NCBI RefSeq assembly: GCF_047922965.1
Contig: NZ_CP150481.1
Span: 558,001 to 622,000, forward strand
DNA: 64,000 bases
Source: Neptunicella plasticusilytica
Lineage (GTDB): Bacteria > Pseudomonadota > Gammaproteobacteria > Enterobacterales > Alteromonadaceae
Reading direction: 5' to 3'
Shown here: positions 1-8,431 of the stretch, piece after piece
How the letters are laid out: every line of letters begins with the position of its first letter
Position numbering within the stretch: position 1 is the first letter of the stretch
Notes under the pieces: model-generated
Database searches by the model: none
Told to the model about the DNA's origin: nothing
Seen by the model: only the letters and a program-made list of their open reading frames with translations
Position numbers and translations under genes: made by a program

Positions 1-1
1 T

Positions 2-466
2 TATAACGGTATCGACAGCAATTTTGTACTGGGTTTTGCCATGGTGCAGTGCGCCAACCTGTGTTTTGCCGCCGGGCAAGTCGGTTATAAACGTTTAATG
101 GTGCAGCATAATGTGGATCAAAAAACTGTGTTCGGCTGGTTTTTTATTGGTGCGCTGATTGTCGCTTGCGTGTGTTACGGCATATTCGGTAATCCGGCCA
201 AAATGCCCACCACCGACTTGCAATGGGGTATATTGATTTATCTGGGCATTATCGCCTCTGGCCTTGGCTTTTTTGGTTGGAATAAAGGCGCAACCCTGGT
301 TAACGTCGGCGCACTGGCGGTAATGAATAACTTGTTAATTCCGGCCGGCATACTGGTAAACCTGCTGATCTGGAATCACAACGCCGATATTCTGCGCTTG
401 GCACTCGGCGGCGGGATTATTTTAGTGGCATTGTGGCTAAATAAGCAGTGGCAAGTTAGGGGATAA
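2..466 (+). CDS. DMT-superfamily (EamA) transporter, 5'-truncated
   Basis: The reading frame is open from base 2 to the stop at 464-466, so the gene starts outside the window. The visible 154 residues are the C-terminal half of a ten-helix drug/metabolite transporter. At least four hydrophobic segments can be seen, including VFGWFFIGALIVACVCYGIF and the stretch around LGIIASGLGFFGWNKGATLV. The Gly-rich last pair of helices followed by a short basic tail (LNKQWQVRG) is typical of EamA proteins. This family exports or imports small metabolites such as amino acids across the inner membrane; the substrate cannot be told. An ATG at 41 is internal and is not the real start. Confidence 0.75.
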   Translation, partial: YNGIDSNFVLGFAMVQCANLCFAAGQVGYKRLMVQHNVDQKTVFGWFFIGALIVACVCYGIFGNPAKMPTTDLQWGILIYLGIIASGLGFFGWNKGATLVNVGALAVMNNLLIPAGILVNLLIWNHNADILRLALGGGIILVALWLNKQWQVRG

Positions 467-479
467 GAGTATAGTGATA

Positions 480-680
480 ATGAAATCTCGATTTGGCAGC
501 ACTGCTTCTAAAAAAGTGGCGGACATTAATTTGTCAGCCACTTTAGAACAATCGGTTAGATTTAAACGGGCTAACGCTAGTGCAGAACATTGGGCAAAAG
601 ACAATAAAAACGCTATCAAATCATACAACGGCTTTATTGAAGAAAATGGTATTTTTGGTGATGAATTCAAGACTTTTTAG
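480..680 (+). CDS. CcdA-like antitoxin, orphan
   Basis: This 66-residue protein resembles the CcdA antitoxin family (seen by eye, no search). The C-terminal half aligns with F-plasmid CcdA: AEHWAKDNKNAIKSYNGFIE corresponds to the CcdA segment AERWKAENQEGMAEVARFIE and is followed by ENGIFGDEF versus MNGSFADEN. This half is the CcdB-binding region in the family. The N-terminal half would be the DNA-binding part but is less clearly conserved. The ATG at 480 is preferred over the in-frame GTG at 474 because of the purine-rich GGGGATAAGAG upstream. No CcdB toxin follows: the next 600 bases are occupied by a minus-strand gene that overlaps the last 14 bp. It could be an inactivated or solitary antitoxin. 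Confidence 0.6.
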   Translation: MKSRFGSTASKKVADINLSATLEQSVRFKRANASAEHWAKDNKNAIKSYNGFIEENGIFGDEFKTF

Positions 681-1293
681 GGGAGTACTCTCTAATATTT
701 TTTGCTAAATTGTGAGCTTGAATTAGTAATTTCTCTTTATTTTCATCGGAGCTAAAAACCAACTGACGAAGAGTTTCTCCCAGTTTTACAAAGTTTAATG
801 CTAATCCACCTTCTGGTGACCAGGTTTGACCGTACAGTCTGTTTTTAGAATAAAACATATAGGTGGTTCCATCTTTGCCTAACCTCTTTTTAGATGAATA
901 CCTGGTTAACTTTAACCCTGACCTCCAAGATTCTAATACTTCTTGCAGTTCATCATGTTTAAAGCTGCTTGATTTGATGTCTACATTTTTCGTCGGTTCA
1001 ATATCTAAAACGTGATAATTTTCAACCTTTTTATATTTCCATATATCTTCTTTTGCTTCGACTGAGGTTAAATAATATTTCCCACTCTGACTATAGAGAA
1101 TTATGGCATATGGAAGCTCAAAACTAGGCTTAACAATCATCCATAACTCAGGATCTTTATTATCTATAAATGATTCTAATAACGCCTCGTTGTAGCTAGT
1201 GCGATCAAAGGGAGGTATAGGTTCAAGATAATTTTGGCCAATAGCCGAATGACAAAATAGCGATATGATAAGAAATAGAAAGATACGATTCAT
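667..1293 (-). CDS. Hypothetical secreted protein
   Basis: The 208-residue product is not recognised as any family. It begins with a clear Sec signal peptide (MNRIFLFLIISLFCHSAIGQ, cleavage probably after Gly-Gln or near it), so it is exported to the periplasm. The mature part is rich in Lys, Ser and aromatic residues with no Cys pairs and no visible catalytic motif. Base composition is noticeably more AT-rich than the recCBD region to the right, like the next gene at 1365-1889, which suggests a recently acquired pair. It converges on the CcdA-like gene and overlaps its 3' end by 14 bp. Confidence 0.6.
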   Translation of the reverse strand: MNRIFLFLIISLFCHSAIGQNYLEPIPPFDRTSYNEALLESFIDNKDPELWMIVKPSFELPYAIILYSQSGKYYLTSVEAKEDIWKYKKVENYHVLDIEPTKNVDIKSSSFKHDELQEVLESWRSGLKLTRYSSKKRLGKDGTTYMFYSKNRLYGQTWSPEGGLALNFVKLGETLRQLVFSSDENKEKLLIQAHNLAKNIREYSPKKS

Positions 1294-1364
1294 TCAGATA
1301 AACCTAAGTCAGTCAATTGGGACACTCAGATGGTAAAGCTTAGTCGGTTCAAAGGTTTACCTTG

Positions 1365-1889
1365 TTATGCATTCTTCGATGCTGCATACAATGCCAAAAA
1401 TTTAGATAAAACAAGTGATATAAAGCCTAAAAACAGAGCAATATTTCTCACTTTAAAATAAAATTTATAGCGGCCACCTAATTTATCTAAACCACGAGTT
1501 GATTTGGTTACAAATTCTTTTAGGATTCTTTGATGCTCTTTGGCTTCAGAATCTGTAATTTCGTTACCAGAATCTAGGTCAATATTTCTATACGGCAAAT
1601 TAATTATTTTATTTACTACATCAAGGCGCTCTTGTGCTTGAGTTTTTTTATAATCAGTTGACTGAATTGCAATATCACTTTCCAATCGAAAAATGCCAAA
1701 AAGAATTGATACTAAGAAACATGTTAAAGCTGCAAGCTCAAATGAATTCTGTGAGAACGATAATGCACCCGGTGTGAATTTAGAGCCAAGATACGCAAAT
1801 AATGTACTGCTTAACCCTACGATAAAGTAATCATATTTTTGCTGTGTTTGCTTAACATTTTTCCATGCTTCTAAGCTTAAATTCGACAT
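1365..1889 (-). CDS. Hypothetical membrane protein
   Basis: The 174-residue product has three or four hydrophobic segments: one near residues 21-37 (FIVGLSSTLFAYLG), one near 48-66 (AALTCFLVSILFGIF) and one near 150-170 (IALFLGFISLVLSKFLALYA). Between the second and third lies a charged, probably cytoplasmic segment of about 80 residues. No motif points to a function. The codon use is AT-rich like its upstream neighbour. About 180 bases without a gene separate it from the SDR gene; I see no convincing signal in them. Confidence 0.55.
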   Translation of the reverse strand: MSNLSLEAWKNVKQTQQKYDYFIVGLSSTLFAYLGSKFTPGALSFSQNSFELAALTCFLVSILFGIFRLESDIAIQSTDYKKTQAQERLDVVNKIINLPYRNIDLDSGNEITDSEAKEHQRILKEFVTKSTRGLDKLGGRYKFYFKVRNIALFLGFISLVLSKFLALYAASKNA

Positions 1890-2068
1890 TTTACTCTATT
1901 CTCATAACACCATTGCTAATGGACTCATAAATGCTTGGATAAAATTAGCGGTGAAGGAGCACAGTCACTTGTATGGCTAATATATCAATTCACTATATTC
2001 ATTAAAACCTGCATTAAATCATACATTAATAGAATTAAAGCAAAATAGAAAACAGTTGTTTTTAAACC

Positions 2069-2818
2069 TTATAAACCACCGGTAGTATCAATAAAACTGC
2101 CGGTGACAAATGAGGATTTGTCTGTTGCTAACCACAGGATGGCTTCGGCGACTTCTTGTGGTGTACCGCCTCGTTTTAGCGGTATTTTTTCTTTTAAGCG
2201 GTCAACTCGGTTGGGTTCTCCGCCAGAGGCATGCATGTCGGTATAAATCAGCCCCGGTCTGACTGAATTGACTCTGATTCCTTCGCTGGCCAGTTCCATT
2301 GCCGCGCCGCGCGTTAAGGTATCCATTGCGCCTTTAGATGCGGCATAATCCACATACTCATTCGGCGAGCCGGTTTTGGCGGCGCCCGAGGAGACATTTA
2401 CAACGGTTCCTCCCACGCCACCATGATTGGTGGACATGCGTTTAATCGCTTCTTTGGTGCATAAAAAGCAAGACAATACGTTGACTTCCAATATGTTTTT
2501 AAACCGTTCTGCGCTGATGTCTTCCAGTCTTGCCTGTTTATCCAAAATTCCAGCATTGTTAACTAGTACCGATAATACGCCCAGTTGGTCAGCGGCACGG
2601 AACAAGTTGGCGACTTCAGATTCGTTCGACACGTCTGCCTGAACAGCAATACACGCCGCGCCCATATCGGTTATTTCCTGCTTAAGTTGTTCAGCTTGTT
2701 GTTGGGAGTGTTGATAGTTGAGCACAACAGAGTAACCATTTTCAGCAAAAAGTTTGGCGGTGGTGGCACCAATACCTCTGCTACTGCCTGTGATCAGTAC
2801 TACTTTAGAATGGTTCAT
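2069..2818 (-). CDS. SDR-family NAD(P)-dependent oxidoreductase
   Basis: This is a classical short-chain dehydrogenase of 249 residues. The nucleotide-binding TGSSRGIG motif is at residues 10-17, NNAG follows near residue 90, and the catalytic Ser and YxxxK are visible (VVNVSSGAAK and YVDYAASKGAMD). The C-terminal segment GGTPQEVAEAILWLATDKSSFVTGSFIDTTGG is typical of the sugar/3-ketoacyl reductase-like branch. The start at 2818 is chosen because an AGGAAC ribosome site precedes that ATG; the longer frame to 2869 adds 17 unconserved residues. It stands alone, divergent from the GH105-like gene. The substrate is not predictable; it resembles E. coli YgfF-type oxidoreductases. Confidence 0.85.
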   Translation of the reverse strand: MNHSKVVLITGSSRGIGATTAKLFAENGYSVVLNYQHSQQQAEQLKQEITDMGAACIAVQADVSNESEVANLFRAADQLGVLSVLVNNAGILDKQARLEDISAERFKNILEVNVLSCFLCTKEAIKRMSTNHGGVGGTVVNVSSGAAKTGSPNEYVDYAASKGAMDTLTRGAAMELASEGIRVNSVRPGLIYTDMHASGGEPNRVDRLKEKIPLKRGGTPQEVAEAILWLATDKSSFVTGSFIDTTGGL

Positions 2819-3071
2819 GATGTTCCTGCTTATTAACCGTTTATTAAAATCTTGTTTTAAATCATACAATAATCAAATCTGGATTAAATAGACAACGGTG
2901 ATGTTTAAACCATTAATCATGTAGCTTGCCAGGATTGAAAAGTCTTTTTTCGTTTTGGCTATGGACAAAAAATCTAAATATCACAATGGCACTATGATAT
3001 TGCGCTAATGCAAAGCCGTTTTATTGCGGTCTATGCTGATGGGATTAGCCGATTCACCGGATTTGTTTTTT

Positions 3072-4172
3072 ATGTCTCGTTTTTCCATCCAAATAATTAC
3101 TGCGTTAATCACAACGCTGGTTAGCACATTGGCGATAGCCAACCCCGCTAAACCTTTTTGGGCTAGTGCGTTGCCGCCGCAGAAAGTCGGTGAGCAGGTG
3201 ATAACCGACTTGCTTCGTCATGATAACTATATGATGTATATCAGTGACCATTTTACCGGTATTCATTATGCCGAGGCGGCGCTGGGGTATGCTGCGTTAA
3301 AGTTTGCCGACCAGACTGGCAATAGTAAATTGCTAAACCAACTGCAAAAGCGTTATCAGCAGACTCCCGGTACCGATAAATTAGTCGAGGCCGATCATGT
3401 TGATGCCAATGTGTATGGTATTGTGCCGTTGCAGCGCTATTTAATTAGCCACGATTTGGCTGCGCGCAAACAGGGCCTAATGTTGGCCGATGCACAATGG
3501 TTAAAGCCGCTGCAAAACGGTATGAGCCATCAAATCCGTTACTGGATAGATGATATCTGGATGGTGAATGCCCTGCAGATGCAGGCCTATCGGGTGACTC
3601 AAAACCAACAATATTTGCAACGTGCAGCATTGCAAACCGTCGCTTATCTTGAAAAGCTACAACAGGACAATGGCTTGTTTTTTCACGGGGAAAAAGCCCC
3701 TTTTTTCTGGGGGCGAGGTAATGGCTGGGTCGCCGCCGGTCTGGCGGAATTGCTTACCGAATTACCGGCAGATAACCCCTATTACCCGCAAATTGTTAGC
3801 GGCTATCGCAAAATGATGGATGCCCTGATTAACTATCAGGCTGACGATGGAATGTGGCGACAACTGGTTAACAACAAACAGGCATGGAAGGAAACCTCGG
3901 CAACGGCGATGTTTGGCTATGCCATATTAGTCGGGGTGGAAAAAGGCATTTTAACCGAACCCGAATACACCCGTGCTTACCAGCGAGCCTGGTTGGGTTT
4001 GATGCATTATCTTAATGATAACGGACAGCTAACCGATGTTTGTGTGGGCACAGGGCAAAGTGATGATATGCAATATTATTTGCAGCGTCCCACCACAGTC
4101 GGGGATTACCACGGACAGGCACCGTTATTATGGTTTGTTAATCGGCTATTGGGATTAAGCCACGCTAATTAG
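3072..4172 (+). CDS. GH88/GH105-family unsaturated glycuronyl hydrolase-like protein
   Basis: The protein has the alpha/alpha-barrel signatures of the YteR-like GH105 family: the WIDDIWMVN segment with its acidic pair, and FFHGEKAPFFWGRGNGWVAA, in which the HG and WGRGNGW residues line the active site. Family members remove the unsaturated 4,5-uronyl residue left by polysaccharide lyases, for example on rhamnogalacturonan. The ATG at 3072 gives a good signal peptide (MSRFSIQIITALITTLVSTL then AIANP), implying a periplasmic enzyme. In-frame TTG 3024 and ATG 3033 are possible, but they put a charged stretch ahead of the signal. No lyase or transporter lies nearby, so this looks like an isolated carbohydrate gene. 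It overlaps the converging next gene by 4 bp. Confidence 0.75.
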   Translation: MSRFSIQIITALITTLVSTLAIANPAKPFWASALPPQKVGEQVITDLLRHDNYMMYISDHFTGIHYAEAALGYAALKFADQTGNSKLLNQLQKRYQQTPGTDKLVEADHVDANVYGIVPLQRYLISHDLAARKQGLMLADAQWLKPLQNGMSHQIRYWIDDIWMVNALQMQAYRVTQNQQYLQRAALQTVAYLEKLQQDNGLFFHGEKAPFFWGRGNGWVAAGLAELLTELPADNPYYPQIVSGYRKMMDALINYQADDGMWRQLVNNKQAWKETSATAMFGYAILVGVEKGILTEPEYTRAYQRAWLGLMHYLNDNGQLTDVCVGTGQSDDMQYYLQRPTTVGDYHGQAPLLWFVNRLLGLSHAN

Positions 4173-4525
4173 TGCAGCGTTTTATTGTTGATGCGGGTAT
4201 CCCAGTCGCCACCATGCTGTAACTCGCATTGCTGTTCGGTGTCAAAAAATACATGCTGACGAACATCTTTAAGTACGACACCAACTTTGAGTAAATGCCC
4301 CTGAATTAGCTTGCGTATATAACGATCATGTTCCTGCTCACAGGCCTGTTTAAGTTGTTCATCGGTATCAAACACGCAAGTCACCATTAAACTACCGGGA
4401 AAACGATCATAACTGGCCGTGTGGGTTAACCAGCTAAATCCCGGTACCTTGTCTTTGGCCGTTTCACAGGCCAAAGTCAGCGCTTTAATCACATTGTTAT
4501 CCAGCTTTTTAACGGTTTTTTTCAT
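4169..4525 (-). CDS. Conserved hypothetical protein (often labelled Fis-like)
   Basis: This 118-residue soluble protein begins MKKTVKKLDNNVIKALTLAC. I recall similar short proteins from related marine gammaproteobacteria that are auto-named 'Fis family transcriptional regulator'. No Fis-type C-terminal helix-turn-helix is apparent here; the end is DTRINNKTLH. The middle (FPGSLMVTCVFDTDEQLKQA) looks like a small alpha/beta fold. There is no signal peptide or membrane segment. Function is unknown. It lies 33 bp downstream of the PDZ gene on the same strand and might be co-transcribed with it. Confidence 0.6.
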   Translation of the reverse strand: MKKTVKKLDNNVIKALTLACETAKDKVPGFSWLTHTASYDRFPGSLMVTCVFDTDEQLKQACEQEHDRYIRKLIQGHLLKVGVVLKDVRQHVFFDTEQQCELQHGGDWDTRINNKTLH

Positions 4526-4558
4526 TAGTAGGTTTTAATCAAAAGAAGGGTAAATACT

Positions 4559-4900
4559 TTATTCTACATGGATGGTAAGCAGTTGCTCACTACCATCTTT
4601 GTTTCTTATTAGTAATGGCAATATATCGCCAGTTTCTTTATCCATCAGGTCTTGCGCCTTACTGGTGGAGCAGCCGGGGATTTTGCACCCATCAATGGCG
4701 ATAACAAGTTGACCGACCGTCACACCTGCTTTGTCTGCAGCAGACCCCTCAACCACTGATTTTACTTTAAATTCGACCACCTCTGGACTAAATATTCCAT
4801 CTACCGACACGTCGGCTCCCATGCCAATACTGCCTTTCGCCCATGTCTTAAGCGGTAACAGGAATAAAAGAACTAATATTGTGAAGGTGATTTTTTGCAT
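4559..4900 (-). CDS. Small periplasmic PDZ-domain protein
   Basis: The 113 residues consist of a signal peptide (MQKITFTILVLLFLLPLKTW, cleaved near AKG) and one PDZ-like domain. The domain is visible as VVEGSAADKAGVTVGQLVIA followed by IDGCKIPG, which is the typical ligand-binding loop and 'G-D-xI-xxIDG' region. No protease domain is attached, unlike DegP or RseP. It may bind peptide C-termini or act as an adaptor in the periplasm. Two cysteines (in DGCKIPGC) could form a disulphide. About 250 bases without a gene separate it from recC; I see no strong promoter-like element there. Confidence 0.65.
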   Translation of the reverse strand: MQKITFTILVLLFLLPLKTWAKGSIGMGADVSVDGIFSPEVVEFKVKSVVEGSAADKAGVTVGQLVIAIDGCKIPGCSTSKAQDLMDKETGDILPLLIRNKDGSEQLLTIHVE

Positions 4901-5158
4901 AATTTTGTCCTTGATTCGTTGTTGTATCCTAAGTTAATCATGCGCTGAATGAAGCAGACATCGATAGCGTTGCAAAACTTTAACATGGATTGACCAATAT
5001 GCGATGTGCCAAAATATGGTTGTCTGGATTGCAAGTTGTAAGATGTTGATGACAGGATTTACCACTTCATAAAATCCAAAATGCCGCTACCCACCTCAAT
5101 AGGCAAAATGCTAGGCTTGGCTTGATAATTTCAACCGGCAATCTAAAGGACGTTATTT

Positions 5159-8100
5159 TTGCTTACCGTTTATCCCTCGAACAAACTGGAACATCATGTT
5201 GATGTGCTACTGGCGCTGTTGAATAACGTGCGGGTTTCGCCGTTGCAGCCGGTGACTATTCTGGTCGAGAACAAGGCGATGCAGCATTGGTTGCAGATGG
5301 AAATTGCCAAGCGTGCCGGTATTGCCATGCAGTTCGAGTTTAAAATGCCTTCGGCCTTTATCTGGCAAACCGCGCGGCAGGTAATGGACAATGTTCCCAC
5401 CGATACTACCTATAGTCGCGACGTATTGCGCTGGCGGATTGACGAAATTCTGGATTCCGATGCGTTTAATCAGCATCCGCTGGTGATGGAGGCCGAGCTG
5501 CGAAGTTATTGGCAGCGTAATGTCAGTATTGCAGCAATGATGCGTTTTCAGCTGGCGTCTGAACTGGCGGATTTATTCGAACAGTATTTAATGTTCCGTC
5601 CACAGGAACTGCATAGCTGGAGCCAGGGTAATAGCCCCCATTGGCAAGCGTATTTATGGAAAACCCTGGTGGAACAGGATCCGCATCATCCGCTGGCGGT
5701 GCAACAGCGTTTACTGGCCAAGCTGACCCCGACCGATTTACCCGAACATCTGATTATGTTCGCCATCAATCATATGCCGCCGCAAACGCTGGAGTTGTTT
5801 AAAACCCTGTCGGAAAAAATCAATATTCACCTGTTTCATCTTAATCCCTGTTTTGAATTCTGGGGCGATGTGGTGACCGATAAAATGCGCAGCCGTCGCC
5901 AAGCGGACGCCATTAACGGTGACGAAGTCAGCAATCCCTTATTGGCCAATTTAGGTCAGCAGGGTAAGGATTTTTTTAATCGTTTGCTGGAAGGCGGGCA
6001 TAACGAGATTAGCTTGCAGGCTGACCATATTCCTCCCGAGGCAGAGTCTAGCCTATTACAACAGATTCAGCAGGATATTCTGGAACTGGTCGATGCCCGC
6101 CAGATACCGCAAAGCAAAATCGATAACAGTATTCATCTGGTGTCCTGCCATAGCGCCTTGCGTGAAGTGCAAACCCTGCACGACTGGCTATTACATCAAT
6201 TTAATCAGGACTCGGAGCTCAGCCCCCGTGATGTGCTGATTTTGTGCCCTGGTGTGGAAGATTACGCGCCTTATGTGTTGTCGGTATTTCGTCATCCTTA
6301 CGCAGAATGGCAGGCTGATTCGCCGCGATTGCCCTGTTCGGTGGCCGACCGGGCGCCACTGGACGCCGAACCGCTAGTCGCGGCGTATATGGATTTGCTG
6401 GAATTGCCGGATAGCCGTTTTTCGGTGAGTAAAATTATCAGTTACTTAAAGTTGCCTGCCATTGCTGAACGTTTTGGTATCGAGGAAAGCGAAGTAGACA
6501 CGCTGTGTCGCTGGCTGGCTGAGGCTTGCGTGCATTGGGGACTGGATCAGCAACATAGCCAGAAATTGATCAATGCCGACAGCACCGAGATTGATGATCG
6601 TTTTACCTGGCGGTGGGGATTACGTCGGTTGTTGATGGGCTTTATGCGAGCGGATGTTGAGCACATCAAAGTCGATCAGTATCAGCATCAATGGTTGGTC
6701 TTGCCTACGGTAGAAGGGGCGTCGTCGCTATTGCTTGGCCGTTTGATGCAGTTACTGGAAAATCTGCAATTTTACGAGCGTCGTTTAAATACTCCGCGTA
6801 ACAGCCAGGAGTGGCAGCACTGCCTGATGGAAATGAAACAGCAATTTTTTGCTGAACAACAGGGGGAAGAAGCCGACGAAATTATAACTAAAGTGATTAC
6901 TGACTTACGCAAACAGCATGAATTGGCTGACAACCAGCAAAAAATTCCGTTAGCGGTGATCCGCCATAGTTTGCAAAAGCGTTTTAGTCAGGCCGATAAC
7001 TACAACCAGTTTTTAACCGGCGCCGTAACTTTTTCTTCCATGGTGCCGATGCGTAGTATCCCGTTTAAAGTTGTCGCCATTCTGGGACTGAATGATGGCC
7101 AGTTTCCCCGCCAGAGTCAGCCAAACAGTTTTGATGTACTGGAGTTGGGTAGCCGTCCCGGCGATCGTTCGCGGCGCAATGATGATCGCTATCTGTTTCT
7201 GGAGTCGCTGCTTTCCACCCGTGACAAGCTGTATTTAAGTTATGTGGGTCATGATATTAAAAACAATAATCCCAAGCAGCCCTCACTGGTGTTGCAGGAA
7301 TTACTCGATTATCTGCATCAGGGCTATGGCTGGTTAACTGGGGGCCGTTCGGACCAACAGATTGGTCAACAAGGTCAAGTGCATCAACAATCTCTGCATC
7401 CCTTTAGCGTCGCCAACTTTATTGCTCCCCAAGCCGGGTTTGATCAGGGCTGGCTGAATATGGCGTTACCGCTGGCATCGGCGCGACAAAACCAGCTGTT
7501 GAATCCTGTCGAACCGCTGGACTGGCCGACAGAGTCCATGCATGTCAATGAGCTGGTACGAGCGCTGGATAACCCGCTGGCGTTTTTTGCTAATCAGCGC
7601 CTGAATATGTGGCTGAAAGATCAGAGTGTGCAACTGGATGATAACGAACCTTTTGCACTGGATGCATTGGCCAGTTATGCGATAAAAGACCACTTGTTAC
7701 AAGCCAACTTGCAACAGCAGGACAGCGACTTTATCCACCAGCAACAATTGGCCGGGCGGTTGCCGCGGGCCGAGTATTGTCAGGATAAGCTGATTGAATT
7801 ACAGACAAAAATGCAGGATTTTTCGGCGTTAATGGCAAATAGCCTGACCGGTAGCGAAAGGCAATCGGTGACCGTTGATATTGAGATAGCAGAACAACAA
7901 ACGATTGCTGTCAGCGCTGATTTTTACTACCGGGCTGAGGACAACTTGCTGGTTTACTGGCGTCCGGCGTCGCGCAAAGGCAAGGATGATATGCGTTTAT
8001 GGTTGCAACATTTGCTGGCCACCATTGCGCTGGATAAACCGCTACGTTCGGAAGGCTGGTGTGAAGATCGTAAAAATCCGGTGGTGATTGATGCGGTGCT

Positions 8101-8431
8101 GGATAAAACAGCGGCACAGGCGCAGCTAACAACTATTTTGTTTGCCTGGCAGCAGGCCAGTCAACGACCTTTGTTACTGCACGCCGAGTTGGGGCGCGCC
8201 CTGTTTGAGCCGGTTGAACAACCGCAGATTGCCACGCTGCAAGAATGTCAGGAGAGTTGGAGCAAACGCTTTGCCGATCAAAATACTCCGCTGGATCGTG
8301 AGGGTTATCTGTCCTGGTTTTACCCGCAAGTTCCGCCGCTGGATGAGGCCTTGTTCCGATCGCTTAAAACCTTGTATGCACCGCTGTATCAGCATCTTCA
8401 AAAACAGACCGGCAGGGCTAAAAAATCATGA
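5159..8431 (+). CDS. recC: Exodeoxyribonuclease V subunit gamma (RecC)
   Basis: RecC is the subunit of the RecBCD helicase-nuclease that splits the duplex and recognises Chi. The 1090-residue length fits the family (about 1120 in E. coli). Family-type segments include the N-terminal MLTVYPSNKLEHHVDVLLAL, then LVENKAMQHWLQMEIAKRAG, VTFSSMVPMRSIPFKVVAIL and GLNDGQFPRQ. The start is TTG at 5159: an AAAGGA ribosome site lies at 5145-5150 with 8-nt spacing, and no in-frame ATG fits. Its stop overlaps the recB start as ATGA. As in most marine gammaproteobacteria, no ptrA gene lies between recC and recB. Confidence 0.95.
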   Translation: MLTVYPSNKLEHHVDVLLALLNNVRVSPLQPVTILVENKAMQHWLQMEIAKRAGIAMQFEFKMPSAFIWQTARQVMDNVPTDTTYSRDVLRWRIDEILDSDAFNQHPLVMEAELRSYWQRNVSIAAMMRFQLASELADLFEQYLMFRPQELHSWSQGNSPHWQAYLWKTLVEQDPHHPLAVQQRLLAKLTPTDLPEHLIMFAINHMPPQTLELFKTLSEKINIHLFHLNPCFEFWGDVVTDKMRSRRQADAINGDEVSNPLLANLGQQGKDFFNRLLEGGHNEISLQADHIPPEAESSLLQQIQQDILELVDARQIPQSKIDNSIHLVSCHSALREVQTLHDWLLHQFNQDSELSPRDVLILCPGVEDYAPYVLSVFRHPYAEWQADSPRLPCSVADRAPLDAEPLVAAYMDLLELPDSRFSVSKIISYLKLPAIAERFGIEESEVDTLCRWLAEACVHWGLDQQHSQKLINADSTEIDDRFTWRWGLRRLLMGFMRADVEHIKVDQYQHQWLVLPTVEGASSLLLGRLMQLLENLQFYERRLNTPRNSQEWQHCLMEMKQQFFAEQQGEEADEIITKVITDLRKQHELADNQQKIPLAVIRHSLQKRFSQADNYNQFLTGAVTFSSMVPMRSIPFKVVAILGLNDGQFPRQSQPNSFDVLELGSRPGDRSRRNDDRYLFLESLLSTRDKLYLSYVGHDIKNNNPKQPSLVLQELLDYLHQGYGWLTGGRSDQQIGQQGQVHQQSLHPFSVANFIAPQAGFDQGWLNMALPLASARQNQLLNPVEPLDWPTESMHVNELVRALDNPLAFFANQRLNMWLKDQSVQLDDNEPFALDALASYAIKDHLLQANLQQQDSDFIHQQQLAGRLPRAEYCQDKLIELQTKMQDFSALMANSLTGSERQSVTVDIEIAEQQTIAVSADFYYRAEDNLLVYWRPASRKGKDDMRLWLQHLLATIALDKPLRSEGWCEDRKNPVVIDAVLDKTAAQAQLTTILFAWQQASQRPLLLHAELGRALFEPVEQPQIATLQECQESWSKRFADQNTPLDREGYLSWFYPQVPPLDEALFRSLKTLYAPLYQHLQKQTGRAKKS

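Noticed and set aside
4169..4525. Naming the small protein a Fis-family regulator
   Set aside because: No C-terminal helix-turn-helix like Fis is visible; the name probably comes from chain annotation.
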